Origin: Candidatus Poribacteria bacterium
GTDB lineage: Bacteria > Poribacteria > WGA-4E > WGA-3G
Direction: 5' to 3'
Length of the DNA stretch: 64,000 nucleotides
Assembly: GCA_028820845.1 (NCBI GenBank)
Contig: JAPPII010000022.1
Span: 62,001-126,000, forward strand
Below, one piece after another: positions 53,025-62,709 of this stretch; positions within the stretch are counted from its first letter, which is position 1, and every line of letters begins with the position of its first letter. Position numbers and translations under genes: made by a program. The notes under the pieces are model-generated. The model did not search any database and was not told the origin of the DNA. It was given only the letters and a program-made list of their open reading frames with translations.

Positions 53025-54263
53025 ATGCTTACTAAAGATCTCCTTCAGTATAAAATTAAAAAGGGGCAAATCCTCCCACAGTTCGTGAACCCAGCCGATG
53101 ACCAGTTATTGGCAATCGCTGAGCAACTAATCGCCGTTTTTGAGGACTCGCCAGACACACAACGCGCAACGCTTTTAGAAGCGAGCAAACACGTTATTGA
53201 TAGCACACCGGGGCCGCCGATAGTCAAGCGCGGACTCGAAAAACTCTTGTTAGACCGAACCGAATTTAACACTGCCCCCAACGAAGAACTCATCGCATTC
53301 CGCCAAAAACTTTTCACAGAGACGAGTCGCCTGCTTGCACAAGAGCAGTTTACGGATTATGCCGATTATCAGCACAAAGTAACACAGATAACAGCAGGCG
53401 AATTGCCGCCAGAGATCGGTCCTACGGGAGCAGGTGAACTCGCAACCAAACTCTACGTAGACTTACCAAACCATCAGCCCGTTCTCACTTTCAAAACCCT
53501 CTCTGCTGAGCGATTGCTGCACCGCTACAACGCCGCACAGGTCCAAGGACTCCTCCTTCATTGTAATGCCCTGACCCTAAAACTCGCCGATTCCATGACA
53601 GCCGAACTCCGTCAACTATTCAAATACCTCAGATTTAACCAACTTCTCTCTACAATTAGGAAAGAGGGTGAGTTGTATCAAATTACAGTCGATGGTCCGC
53701 TGAACCTCTTTTACAAAACAAAGCGGTACGGCATGAATCTGGCGAACTTTTTCCTTGCCGTATTGCATCAACCCAAATGGGAACTCACTGCAGATGTCCA
53801 ATTTCGGAACAGACAACGTTCTCGGTTGTTGCTTGATGAATCGTGTGGTATCCAACCGATTTCGCAGCAGTTTCTCGCTTATATCCCTGAAGACATTCAA
53901 CTCTTTCAGGCAATGCTCCGCAATAAGACGGAAGACTGGCAGATCCGCCCGGGAAGCCAATTCCTCCCATTAGTAGGTGATTTCTACTGCTTTCCTGACT
54001 ATCAACTCGTTCACAAGAGCGGGGTCGAGACGGCTATTGAGCTCTTCCATCCGTGGCATCAGGGACATCTCATTGCAAGACTCAACACGCTTGTTGACCA
54101 AAAGGAGGTCTCCCTCATCCTGGGGGTCTCAAAAGAGTTGGAGAAAAAGCCGCTGATTGCGGAGGCACTCGCAGCATCTACGTATTTCTCGGAGTTCGGC
54201 TTCACATTCCGAGATGTGCCAACTATGCGTGCCTTGCTCCCAATCCTAAATTCACTCGTGTAG
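53025..54263 (+). CDS. DUF790/Bax1-like nuclease, partner of XPB
   Basis: A 412-residue protein of the DUF790 family, known in archaea as Bax1, which binds XPB and cuts DNA as a structure-specific nuclease. MLTKDLLQYKIKKGQILPQFVNPAD is the usual N-terminus. YKTKRYGMNLANFFLAVL is the middle block. FYCFPDYQLVHKSGVETAIELFHPWH has the PD-x(n)-E-x-E pattern of its nuclease core. It is 35 bases downstream of the helicase, so they form an operon. This helicase-nuclease pair would open and incise damaged DNA. Confidence 0.9.
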   Translation: MLTKDLLQYKIKKGQILPQFVNPADDQLLAIAEQLIAVFEDSPDTQRATLLEASKHVIDSTPGPPIVKRGLEKLLLDRTEFNTAPNEELIAFRQKLFTETSRLLAQEQFTDYADYQHKVTQITAGELPPEIGPTGAGELATKLYVDLPNHQPVLTFKTLSAERLLHRYNAAQVQGLLLHCNALTLKLADSMTAELRQLFKYLRFNQLLSTIRKEGELYQITVDGPLNLFYKTKRYGMNLANFFLAVLHQPKWELTADVQFRNRQRSRLLLDESCGIQPISQQFLAYIPEDIQLFQAMLRNKTEDWQIRPGSQFLPLVGDFYCFPDYQLVHKSGVETAIELFHPWHQGHLIARLNTLVDQKEVSLILGVSKELEKKPLIAEALAASTYFSEFGFTFRDVPTMRALLPILNSLV

Positions 54264-54379
54264 TCGAACAGGACGCACTGCCTAAAAATTGTGACATTCA
54301 GGCACTTTTATGTTATTCTCAAAAGAAAAAATTCTGAAATCCGCATCACCGCAAAATCCTTTTTGAAAAGGAACGCCTT

Positions 54380-55312
54380 ATGGAAACTGAATCCATCCAA
54401 CGTCTACTTTGTACTACCATCGAAGGTGCAAAGAGAGGGGTCAATAGCATCGCTTTCAGTCCTAACGGTACAACACTTGCAAGTGACAATGCCAATACGA
54501 TCCAACTCTCAGATACTGCCACAGGGAGGAAAAAAAAGATGTTCTGGGTCGATATAGGAGAGAATATCACAGCGGATGTCAGTAGCGTTGCTTTTAGTCC
54601 CGACGGACGGCTGCTTGCGGGAGGGATTCACGAACCCGAAACCATCTGCCTTTGGGATGTGAATACGGGTGAACAACGCAAGACAATGCGGGAAAATGCG
54701 ACTGGTGCTTCACATTGGGTCAATGCTGTCGCGTTCAGTGTTGATGGCAAAATAATCGCCAGTGGAAGTGAGGACAGCAATCTCTATCTCTGGGATGTAC
54801 GGACAGGTAAAAGACTGAAAGCATTTGCAGAAGATGCAGAGAAGGTCTTCAGCGTTGTATTCAGTCCCAATGGAGAAACGTTAGCCAGCGGGAATAGTGG
54901 GAATGCCATCGACTTGTGGAATACTGCTACAGGCGAGAAACTGAAGACACTCACTGGGCATACCCATTGGGTTTTTAGTGTTGCTTTCAGTCCTGATGGA
55001 CGAACAGTCGCAAGTGGGGGTCGTGATAAAACCCTCCGCCTTTGGGATGTCGCTATCGGTGAACAACGCAGAACTTTCACTGGACATACGGGAGTTATTT
55101 TTACTGTTGCCTTCAGTCCCGATGGATTAACCCTCGCAAGTGGGGGTGAAGATCAAATAATCCGTCTCTGGGATACAGGCACAGGTGAACAACATACGAC
55201 AATCAAAGGGCATACAGCATCTATCAAAAGTGTTGCTTTCAGCCCGGATGGAACAATACTCGCAAGTGGTAGTAGAGACGGCACAGTCCGCTTGTGGGAC
55301 CTAAAAAAATGA
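54380..55312 (+). CDS. WD40-repeat protein, seven repeats
   Basis: A 310-residue protein with seven WD repeats, for example VFSVAFSPDGRTVASGGRDKTLRLWDVA and IKSVAFSPDGTILASGSRDGTVRLWDL, forming one beta-propeller. The first repeats are diverged. No signal peptide or catalytic domain is present, so it is a protein-binding scaffold. Its stop overlaps the next gene's start (ATGA at 55309), indicating coupling to the serine hydrolase. Confidence 0.92.
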   Translation: METESIQRLLCTTIEGAKRGVNSIAFSPNGTTLASDNANTIQLSDTATGRKKKMFWVDIGENITADVSSVAFSPDGRLLAGGIHEPETICLWDVNTGEQRKTMRENATGASHWVNAVAFSVDGKIIASGSEDSNLYLWDVRTGKRLKAFAEDAEKVFSVVFSPNGETLASGNSGNAIDLWNTATGEKLKTLTGHTHWVFSVAFSPDGRTVASGGRDKTLRLWDVAIGEQRRTFTGHTGVIFTVAFSPDGLTLASGGEDQIIRLWDTGTGEQHTTIKGHTASIKSVAFSPDGTILASGSRDGTVRLWDLKK

Positions 55313-56565
55313 ACACAACGGAATTAAATCCGAATCTAACCGCAGCACCACAAGAAGTAGGACTATCAGCAAAACGGCTTGCGTGTGTCTCTACAACTAC
55401 ACAGAAGTTCATCAACGAAGAGCGACTCGCTGGTGCGGTCACAGTCGTGGCGCGACGCGGTAAAATAGCACACTTTGAAACACAGGGCATGATGGACATT
55501 GAATCGGCTAAACCGATGCAAAAGGATACCATCTTCCGCATCTATTCAATGACCAAACCAATTGCTGCCGTGGCAATAATGATGCTCTATGAGGACGGAA
55601 AACTACAACTGGATGCCCCAGCTTCGGTCTATATACCCGAATTAGGAGGATTAAAGGTTACCAAGGATCCTGATGCTGAGACACTCGGACTCGTTGAAGT
55701 GGACCGGGAAATGGCAGTTCTCGACCTGATGCGGCATACTGCCGGACTGCCCGGTGCTGCTCGATATATGGCTGGAAAAACGGCAATTGATGAACGTTAC
55801 CGAGAAGTCGGTCTGCACCGTTTACATGTCTGCAATCTACAAGAGATGGTTGAGAGGCTCGGTAAGATCCCGTTGTTGTATCAACCCGGATCGAAATGGC
55901 ACTATAGTATCGCTGCAGATGTTTTGGGTAGACTCGTTGAGGTAATTTCCGGTCAGTCTTTCGATGTGTTCTTAGCTGAACGGATCTTTCAACCGTTGGG
56001 TATGGTGGATACTGGATTCTACGTTCCGTCAGAGAAGATCGACCAGTTCGCTGGGATGTACGGTCCAAAACCCGGGGGAGGCTTGCAGGCTGTTGATGCA
56101 CCAGAAGGTGGAACCGGTCATATCTCCGAAACCAGTTTTAAACGGAACCCGAAATTCTTATCCGCCGGTGGCGGTTTGGTCTCTACCGCTGCCGATTTTT
56201 CCAAGTTTTGCCTGATGCTCTCATGCAAAGGTGCGCTCGACAGAAAACGACTGATGAAAGCCGAGTCTGTTGAATTGATGACCTCCAATCATCTACCGGA
56301 GCATTTGATACCGCTCGACAAAAAACCTGAAGCACGTTATGCAGGACTCGGTTTCGGATTGGGTGTCTCGGTTCGAGTACAACAGACCGATTGGATACCT
56401 GCCTCTCAAATTCGTGAATACGGATGGATTGGTGGTGCAAGCACCGAATTCTGGATTTCACCGCGAGATGAATTAGTAGCAATCACGCTCGCGCAGCACC
56501 TCCCTTTTTCAGAGCTGAGCGAAAAAATTAAACCACTCGTCTACGGTGCAATTTTGAAAGAATAA
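55309..56565 (+). CDS. Beta-lactamase-fold serine hydrolase
   Basis: A 418-residue member of the serine beta-lactamase-like/class C superfamily. SMTKPIAAVAIMMLYEDGKL carries the S-x-x-K nucleophile; WHYSIAADVLG has the Tyr of Y-x-N (Y-S-I); GWIGGASTEFWI matches the third block. It may be an esterase or peptidase. No signal peptide is seen. ATG 55309 overlaps the WD40 stop (ATGA); the GTG frame from 55294 is rejected. Function not further defined. Confidence 0.88.
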   Translation: MNTTELNPNLTAAPQEVGLSAKRLACVSTTTQKFINEERLAGAVTVVARRGKIAHFETQGMMDIESAKPMQKDTIFRIYSMTKPIAAVAIMMLYEDGKLQLDAPASVYIPELGGLKVTKDPDAETLGLVEVDREMAVLDLMRHTAGLPGAARYMAGKTAIDERYREVGLHRLHVCNLQEMVERLGKIPLLYQPGSKWHYSIAADVLGRLVEVISGQSFDVFLAERIFQPLGMVDTGFYVPSEKIDQFAGMYGPKPGGGLQAVDAPEGGTGHISETSFKRNPKFLSAGGGLVSTAADFSKFCLMLSCKGALDRKRLMKAESVELMTSNHLPEHLIPLDKKPEARYAGLGFGLGVSVRVQQTDWIPASQIREYGWIGGASTEFWISPRDELVAITLAQHLPFSELSEKIKPLVYGAILKE

Positions 56566-56644
56566 TTCTCAGTAACTTTTTTAACTAATACCAATTCTAA
56601 TTGATAATTCCTCTTAAAAGGTTGACTATTTTTCAGCGATGCTC

Positions 56645-56668
56645 GGTGCGGTTAGAAACCGCACCTAC
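56645..56668 (-). repeat. GTAG-footed hairpin, GGTGCGGTT family
   Basis: GGTGCGGTT-AGA-AACCGCACC (56645-56665), then CTAC (56665-56668), i.e. GTAG on the minus strand. The same palindrome is at 63432-63453. Confidence 0.85.
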
Positions 56669-56757
56669 CGGGTGTGGTGTGAGTGGGTTCGGTTAATGCG
56701 AGATAAACTTTTAGAAATGGTATAACAACTGGCACCTAATAACCTATAACCACTAAA

Positions 56758-58215
56758 ATGATTATCAAAAATACGCCAGAGCATATAAGCACGGATCAGA
56801 TCGTGCTGTTCCCATTTGATGACTATAGTCTTCCATTCCAACACGGTGTCCGTTTACAACTTGTGCCTTATAGAGCCGGTGTCGATCAGACGCAGATTGT
56901 GGTCCATCCTGGTCCGCCTGGGACCCCGGACTGTTCCCGTGTTATCTATTACGGGTCTGTCCATTGTGTCGGCGACGAATTCTGGATGTGGTATCTCGGA
57001 CAAGGTGAGGATGATCATTGGCATCATCGGGTCTGTTTCGCAAAAAGTCGAGATGGATACAACTGGGAAAAGCCAGAACTTGGACTCGTAGAATACAACG
57101 GCTCTACCCGAAACAATCTCGTTGATATTCAAGGTGGACAATATCATATTCAGGCATGTGTCGTGTATTATGAACCCGATGACCCGGATCCTACACGTCG
57201 GTTCAAAGCCATCATTGAGACCTCCAAGTATACCCCAAAATTCGCAGCCATGTTTAGTGAGGATGGACTCCAATGGCACGAAGCCGAACGGCATCCGAAT
57301 CCACCCTCCTGTGAGATGTCTGGTATTACGAAGTTCAACGGTTGCTATTACCTAAGTGCCCACGGCGGCAGTCATACAGGTCCAACACGGCAGATGGTAG
57401 TATATACTTCTTACGATTTTGAACATTGGATGGAAGCCTCGTGCTTAGGTTTCAGGCGTGGTAATATCCCACCACGATCTATAGTATACGGTGCGCACCA
57501 AGGTGAGCAGGTCCATCTCGGTGCAGCCCTCTGGAACCGTGGGAATGTAATCCTCGGTCTCTACGGACAGTGGCACGGACCTGAAAATAACGATCGTCGG
57601 CACGTGACGATGGACCTCGGCTTAGTTGTCAGCAACGATGCACTCCACTATCGGGAACCAATTCCCGATTTTCAGATGGTAGAAGCAGCAGAGGACGACT
57701 TTGAGCATCTACCGACACCGATGAATTTCAAACACGCCGCACTTATGCAAGGACAAGGTTTTGAGAACATCGGCGACGAGACGCTCTTCTGGTATGCTCC
57801 TTGGCCAGAGCAGCTTAGCAACGGGGTCAGGATTGCGACGTGGAAACGTGATCAACTCGGTTATCTTCAGGCAGCAGAAATGACACGAAAAACGGCACAG
57901 CCACGACACGTAATTTCAGCACCTATTGACCTTGAAGGGCAACCTTGCACAGTAGCACTGAATGTTGAAGGTTTGTCGGAGCACGCACAGGTTACAGTTG
58001 ACATCCTGAATGAACGTTTCCAACCCCTTGAAGGGTATTCCGGGGAAGACTGTCTCCCCCTCACCTCAGGATTTCAGCAAATGATAAAGTGGAAACGGAG
58101 ATCGCGTGTTGAACATCAAGTCGATGCAATCCGAATCCGGCTCAATTACACCGGAATTCGTCCAGAGGACCCGAAGGTCTACGCCATTTACGTGAAAAAA
58201 GCACGGATATCTTGA
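56758..58215 (+). CDS. Glycosidase-like beta-propeller protein (GH32/GH43-like fold)
   Basis: A 485-residue protein. Repeated blocks such as GDEFWMWYLGQGEDDHWHHRVCFAKSRDGYNWEKPELGLVEYNG, FKAIIETSKYTPKFAAMFSEDGLQWHEAE and MVVYTSYDFEHWMEASCLG look like blades of a five-bladed propeller found in GH32/43/68-like glycosidases. The final 100 residues form a beta domain. No signal peptide is visible. The catalytic acidic residues could not be assigned. A hydrolase or phosphorylase of unknown sugar is likely. Confidence 0.7.
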   Translation: MIIKNTPEHISTDQIVLFPFDDYSLPFQHGVRLQLVPYRAGVDQTQIVVHPGPPGTPDCSRVIYYGSVHCVGDEFWMWYLGQGEDDHWHHRVCFAKSRDGYNWEKPELGLVEYNGSTRNNLVDIQGGQYHIQACVVYYEPDDPDPTRRFKAIIETSKYTPKFAAMFSEDGLQWHEAERHPNPPSCEMSGITKFNGCYYLSAHGGSHTGPTRQMVVYTSYDFEHWMEASCLGFRRGNIPPRSIVYGAHQGEQVHLGAALWNRGNVILGLYGQWHGPENNDRRHVTMDLGLVVSNDALHYREPIPDFQMVEAAEDDFEHLPTPMNFKHAALMQGQGFENIGDETLFWYAPWPEQLSNGVRIATWKRDQLGYLQAAEMTRKTAQPRHVISAPIDLEGQPCTVALNVEGLSEHAQVTVDILNERFQPLEGYSGEDCLPLTSGFQQMIKWKRRSRVEHQVDAIRIRLNYTGIRPEDPKVYAIYVKKARIS

Positions 58216-58267
58216 TTTCAATCTCAATTTCTGCTAAAATGTAATGGAGACATGGGAGGGAAAAATC

Positions 58268-58816
58268 ATGCTTTTTCTATACAGATTAGACAAACTGCGC
58301 TCCGAAGTGCTACTATCAGTCATAGGGTTGATACTTTGCCTAACGGCGTGCGGTCCGAAACCCATTCCCTATTCACAAAACACAGAGGGTTCTGAACCCA
58401 GCGAAGTCGCTGTCGCACACTACAATTGGGGAATGGCTTATGCTGATCAAGGCAATTTGGCACAAGCTATTACTGAACTCACGTTGGCGATTCGGAACGA
58501 ACCGGGGTGGGTAATGCCGTTTTTCACGTTGGGTGTTATCTATGGAAACCAAGGTGAACTTGATAGAGCAATTCAAGCCTGGGAGCGAGCCACGCAACTG
58601 GATGCTGATTTCGCAAAAGCGCATTACAATCTTGCTGTTGCCTATTCACATAAGGCAGAGAAAACACTCTCAATCGCTGCCTTGCGTGAGGCGATTCGAG
58701 TAGACGAAGCAGCACTTGCCGCTGCGAAAACGGAACCCGCATTCGATCTCATTCGGAACACACCGGAATTCCAAGAATTAGAGCGATCGGCTGAAGAAAA
58801 GGATTCGCAAGACTGA
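58268..58816 (+). CDS. TPR lipoprotein
   Basis: A 182-residue protein. MLFLYRLDKLRSEVLLSVIG then LILCLTACGP is a lipoprotein signal with lipobox L-T-A-C, so the mature protein is anchored by the Cys near residue 28. Three TPR-like repeats follow: VAHYNWGMAYADQGNLAQAITELTLAI, PFFTLGVIYGNQGELDRAIQAWERA and AHYNLAVAYSHKAEKTLSIAALREAI. GGGAGGG lies before ATG 58268; the frame to 58244 is rejected. Periplasmic or outer-membrane scaffold. Confidence 0.85.
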   Translation: MLFLYRLDKLRSEVLLSVIGLILCLTACGPKPIPYSQNTEGSEPSEVAVAHYNWGMAYADQGNLAQAITELTLAIRNEPGWVMPFFTLGVIYGNQGELDRAIQAWERATQLDADFAKAHYNLAVAYSHKAEKTLSIAALREAIRVDEAALAAAKTEPAFDLIRNTPEFQELERSAEEKDSQD

Positions 58817-58834
58817 CACCGCACCGGTCAAGAT

Positions 58835-59764
58835 ATGGCACGTTACACAACCCTTTCATCTTCAGAACTCGCACACATCGTAGCGCAATACCCGATCGGT
58901 ACACCACTGAAACTTGAGGAAATGCTCGGTGGGTTCGGCAACAGCAACTTCAAATTGACAACTACAGCAGGTGAGTTCCTGTTGAAAATTTGCGATGAAA
59001 AAGATCCAGCAGAACTCCAGATGCAAATCTCCTTGTTGCAGCATCTCTGTGAACACGCATATCCAACAGTCTATCCGATTCTGACAAAAGACCTGAGACC
59101 CCTCACGCACGAGACAGTTGGCAGCGTGATGCTCTACCCATTCCTACAAGGCGAGCAACCCCAATCTTCGCCGGCTACCCTTGAGCAGATAGGTGAAGCA
59201 CTGGCAAAATTGCACCGCATCCCCCCAATTGATGGACTCCCGCGCTTCCCTATGGGCATCTCACAGATGGTTCCCTTTTTCAAGGAAGTTCAAGGTACAC
59301 AGTTTGCGACACATCCATTTGTTGAATTGCTGAAATCGCAGTTAGAGTCCATGAAACCTCAACTCAATGCGTCGCTTCCAATGGGGCTTCTACACGGTGA
59401 CCTTTTTTTGGATAACACGCTCTTCAATGAAGATCAGATGGTAGCGATCCTTGACTTTGAAGAAGGGTGTTATGATGTGCTCCTAATTGATGTCGGGATG
59501 ACTATCATTGGGTGTTGTTACACGCCGGAGCATGCGTTGAATCTTAAGGCGGCACACCGATTTTTAGACGCTTACAATGCTGTGCGTCCGTTGACAGAAC
59601 GTGAATGGAAGCATCTGGACTGCTTCGTTCATTATGCCGCCCTCTCTATAGCGTTCTGGCGATTTAGACAATTTAATATCCGCCGACCGGATGCACACCG
59701 CGCCGATACATATCAGGAGATGCTAACGCGCAGCGAACAGTGGATGATAGCAAATAGCAGATAG
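58835..59764 (+). CDS. Aminoglycoside phosphotransferase/ThrB2-like kinase
   Basis: A 309-residue kinase of the APH superfamily. LGGFGNSNFKLTTTAGEFLLKIC is the nucleotide region, GLLHGDLFLDNTLFNEDQMVAILDFEEGCYD the catalytic loop (HGD..N) and the metal-binding DFE. It resembles homoserine kinase type II. It phosphorylates a hydroxyl group of a small molecule; homoserine is one possibility. A TAGC/GCTA-rich segment (59750-59829) with an ACG..CGT hairpin follows before the ABC-F gene. Confidence 0.85.
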   Translation: MARYTTLSSSELAHIVAQYPIGTPLKLEEMLGGFGNSNFKLTTTAGEFLLKICDEKDPAELQMQISLLQHLCEHAYPTVYPILTKDLRPLTHETVGSVMLYPFLQGEQPQSSPATLEQIGEALAKLHRIPPIDGLPRFPMGISQMVPFFKEVQGTQFATHPFVELLKSQLESMKPQLNASLPMGLLHGDLFLDNTLFNEDQMVAILDFEEGCYDVLLIDVGMTIIGCCYTPEHALNLKAAHRFLDAYNAVRPLTEREWKHLDCFVHYAALSIAFWRFRQFNIRRPDAHRADTYQEMLTRSEQWMIANSR

Positions 59765-59831
59765 CGGATAGCGAAGAGGACGTTTGGTCACGCTGCGCGT
59801 CTTTGCTAATTGCTAAAAGCCAATAGCCAAT

Positions 59832-61568
59832 ATGTCTTTAATACGATTGGAACACATCACTAAATTGTACGATCCAGACCTAATTCTGGACGATATATCG
59901 GTCTCAATTGAGCATGGAGATCGACTTGGGTTAATTGGTCGTAACGGAACTGGAAAAACAACGTTAATTAAAATTATCAATGGTATGCTTGCCAATTTTA
60001 AAGGTAAAGTTGTTGCTGCGAAGGGATTGCGTATCGGATACCTTAGTCAAGAACCCGAACTCGCCCGTGATTGTACCTTAAGGCAGGAGATGCTCAAAGT
60101 CTTTGAGAAACGGCGCGCCCTTGAAGATAAGATGCTCCTGTTGGCAGAAGAGATGGAGGCGCAGGAATCTCCAACCCTCCTTGCACAGTACGCCCAAATT
60201 CAGGAACAGCATGAGCGACTTGGCGGTTATGATTACGAGCATCAGATTAACCGTATTCTTGGTGGCTTAGGTTTCAGCGAACTCGATTTCAACCTTCCAA
60301 TCGGTGTCCTGAGTGGAGGTCAGAAAAGTCGGGCAACCCTTGCCAAGCTCCTCCTTGAGCAGCCAGACCTCCTCCTTTTTGATGAACCGACGAATCACCT
60401 TGACATCAACGGTATTGAATGGCTCGAAAATTATCTCAATAACGAATACGCCGGTGCAGTCCTCGTTGTTTCTCACGATCGCTATTTTTTGGACAAGGTT
60501 GTCCGAAAAATTTGGGAACTCGAAGAACATAAGATAAAAATTTATCGTGGGAACTATTCCAAATACATTGAAACCAAAAGAGTTGAACAATTAGTCGGTG
60601 AGCGCGCCTTCAAAAAACAGCAAGCATTTATCGCACACGAAGAAGATTTTATTCACCGGAACATCGCAGGACAACGTACACGAGAGGCACAAGGCAGACG
60701 AAAAAAACTTGCACGGTTAGAGAGGGTCGAGAAACCGAAACGCGAGGCACCCACCTTCAAACTGACTTTTACACCTGAAGCGCGCGGTGGAAACGATATT
60801 CTCCGATGCCAAAACGTTAGCAAAGCCTTTGGCGATAAAGTCATCTTTACGAACTTGAATTTTGAGGTGTACCGCCGTGACATTGTCGGAATTATCGGGG
60901 CAAACGGCACCGGAAAGACGACACTATTCCGCATGGTTTTAGGCGAGGAACTGCCTACACAGGGCGAAATGTGGGTCGGACCCACGCTCAAATTTGGACA
61001 CTATGCCCAAGAATTGGAAGGACTCAACCCAAATAATGAAATCATTGACGAAATCTGGGAGTTGTGTCCGCAGCAGACCCAAGGAGAAATCCGCAGCTTC
61101 CTCGGCAAATTCTTGTTTTCTGGCGATGATGTCTTCAAACGGATTGGGAACCTCAGCGGCGGCGAGCAGAGCCGTGTATTACTCGCGAAATTACTATTAG
61201 AGAACGCGAACGTTTTACTTCTTGATGAACCGACGAACCATCTTGATATTCCAGCACGTGAGGCTCTCGAGGCAGCACTGGCAGAATATCCCGCAACGCT
61301 TTTCATTATTTCTCACGATCGATATCTCTTGAGTAACCTTGCAACCAAGCTACTGATTTTTGACGGGAACCCCGGCGGAACCGCTAATCTCTTTGAAGGC
61401 AATTATGCTGAGTACGCGACACAGCAGCAACAGGCACTCCAAGAAGATCAGCCATTACCTGAAGAAGTTCAAGAATCAAAACCCGCACAGCCTTCTCAAC
61501 CGAGACGTAAGTCGAAGTCCAAGCGCAAGCGGAAGATAAAGGCACAACGTCTGGTCGGAAGTAACTAA
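59832..61568 (+). CDS. ABC-F family ATPase
   Basis: A 578-residue protein with two ABC domains and no membrane part, typical of ABC-F proteins that act on the ribosome. Domain 1: GRNGTGKTTLIKI, LSGGQKSRATLAKLL, DEPTNHLD; domain 2: GANGTGKTTLF, LSGGEQSRVLLAKLL, DEPTNHLD. Between them is the long helical linker with VGERAFKKQQAFIAHEEDFIHRNIAGQRTREAQGRRKKL. The basic C-terminal tail (RRKSKSKRKRKIKAQRL) resembles the Uup type. Housekeeping in translation is likelier than antibiotic resistance. Confidence 0.94.
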   Translation: MSLIRLEHITKLYDPDLILDDISVSIEHGDRLGLIGRNGTGKTTLIKIINGMLANFKGKVVAAKGLRIGYLSQEPELARDCTLRQEMLKVFEKRRALEDKMLLLAEEMEAQESPTLLAQYAQIQEQHERLGGYDYEHQINRILGGLGFSELDFNLPIGVLSGGQKSRATLAKLLLEQPDLLLFDEPTNHLDINGIEWLENYLNNEYAGAVLVVSHDRYFLDKVVRKIWELEEHKIKIYRGNYSKYIETKRVEQLVGERAFKKQQAFIAHEEDFIHRNIAGQRTREAQGRRKKLARLERVEKPKREAPTFKLTFTPEARGGNDILRCQNVSKAFGDKVIFTNLNFEVYRRDIVGIIGANGTGKTTLFRMVLGEELPTQGEMWVGPTLKFGHYAQELEGLNPNNEIIDEIWELCPQQTQGEIRSFLGKFLFSGDDVFKRIGNLSGGEQSRVLLAKLLLENANVLLLDEPTNHLDIPAREALEAALAEYPATLFIISHDRYLLSNLATKLLIFDGNPGGTANLFEGNYAEYATQQQQALQEDQPLPEEVQESKPAQPSQPRRKSKSKRKRKIKAQRLVGSN

Positions 61569-61671
61569 ATTATTGGACACTTTTCGCGCCCCGGACCCAG
61601 TTGACTTCAACGGAAACCACCATGAAACGTAGTGGAATGGTGACCAGATTTAATAGTTTAAAAGATTTAAT

Positions 61672-61700
61672 TTGACATTCCAGGAAAATTAATGTATAAT
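61672..61700 (+). promoter_or_regulatory. Consensus sigma-70 promoter of the MarR-ferritin-like gene
   Basis: TTGACA (61672-61677), 17-base spacer, TATAAT (61695-61700). Both hexamers are exact. The operator palindrome lies about 20 bases downstream of the -10. Confidence 0.85.
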
Positions 61701-61720
61701 TATTATATCCTATACGACAT

Positions 61721-61750
61721 AAATAATATCCGATATGAGAGATATTATTT
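61721..61750. promoter_or_regulatory. Perfect inverted repeat, candidate MarR operator
   Basis: AAATAATATC (61721-61730) and GATATTATTT (61741-61750) are exact reverse complements around CGATATGAGA. Position just downstream of the TATAAT box suits autorepression. It overlaps ATG 61735, one reason to place the start at 61831. Confidence 0.75.
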
Positions 61751-61830
61751 TTATCGTATGTTTTGACTTATACATTATTTTACCAATATCAACTTTCAAC
61801 AGCAAGTTTGACTTGCGAGTGCCGCCAGAA

Positions 61831-62709
61831 ATGTCTAAAGATCAGGAATTCCATAGTGATATTGACCTTATAATGCGTGTGATGCGTCATGCGCAGGCTG
61901 CTGTCAAATCCAGATTTATTCAGGATATCGTTCCGAATCGTCTGACGATCGTCCAGTTTAATGCCCTACAACATCTGCATTGGTATGGGCACGAGGCTGG
62001 GATGTCAGTCAGTGAGTTAGGTGAGCATTTAGGGCTTGCCCATAACACAACGTCTGGCTTGGTGAGTCGTCTCGAACGACACGGCTGGGTCGTCCGTCGG
62101 AGGTGCGACCAAGATCGGAGACGCTCTCGGATTAAACTCACACCGAAGTCTGAGGAGCTCTTCCGTGAGTCCGTAAAACACGCGACAAACTTTTGGCAGC
62201 GCACATTTGGGCAGCTCTCCACGCAGGAGCAGGAAAACTTGATTGACGGCTTAAAACGGTTGAAACAGGTAATGGCGAAGCCAGTCTGGCCAAGTTATGC
62301 ACAACTGCACCCACGTGATGCCGATCATCTGAAGGAACGGTTTGAAGCCGATTTGGACGAACTCGCACAGGCAAAGCTCAAACTTGTCGGAATGCGGTTG
62401 ATTCTCGCACGGATTGCCGAGAAACGAGATGAACATGAACTCGCGGCGTACCTGAATCAGGCTGCTTCCGAAGAAATACGCCATACGAATCAACTATTGG
62501 TCCTCCTCGGTCACGGTGAAAATTTCAAGACCCTCCTCTCGACACTCGTCCATGAAGACAGAGTCGTCTATGAGGAACTCTTAGCCTTGCTTGAAACTGC
62601 ACCCTACACCGAGGATGATGAAGAATTAACGCTTTTACAACAGATGGTTCAAGATAACCAAAGATATAGACGTTGGTTTCGCAGTGTCCACAAACAAACG
62701 AATCAGTGA
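61831..62709 (+). CDS. MarR-family regulator fused to a ferritin-like helical domain
   Basis: A 292-residue two-domain protein. Residues 1-150 are a MarR winged helix: LTIVQFNALQHLHWYG, VSELGEHLGLAHNTTSGLVSRLERHGWVVRRRCDQDRRRSRIKLTPK. Residues about 170-290 are helical, with AAYLNQAASEEIRHTNQLLVLLGHG carrying an E-x-x-H like rubrerythrin or ferritin-type helices; other iron ligands are not obvious, so the metal site may be degenerate. This suggests control by iron or peroxide. The start at 61831 (MSKDQEFHSD) is chosen over 61735, whose 32 extra codons are AT-rich and contain the operator. A consensus promoter and a perfect palindrome lie upstream. Confidence 0.8.
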   Translation: MSKDQEFHSDIDLIMRVMRHAQAAVKSRFIQDIVPNRLTIVQFNALQHLHWYGHEAGMSVSELGEHLGLAHNTTSGLVSRLERHGWVVRRRCDQDRRRSRIKLTPKSEELFRESVKHATNFWQRTFGQLSTQEQENLIDGLKRLKQVMAKPVWPSYAQLHPRDADHLKERFEADLDELAQAKLKLVGMRLILARIAEKRDEHELAAYLNQAASEEIRHTNQLLVLLGHGENFKTLLSTLVHEDRVVYEELLALLETAPYTEDDEELTLLQQMVQDNQRYRRWFRSVHKQTNQ

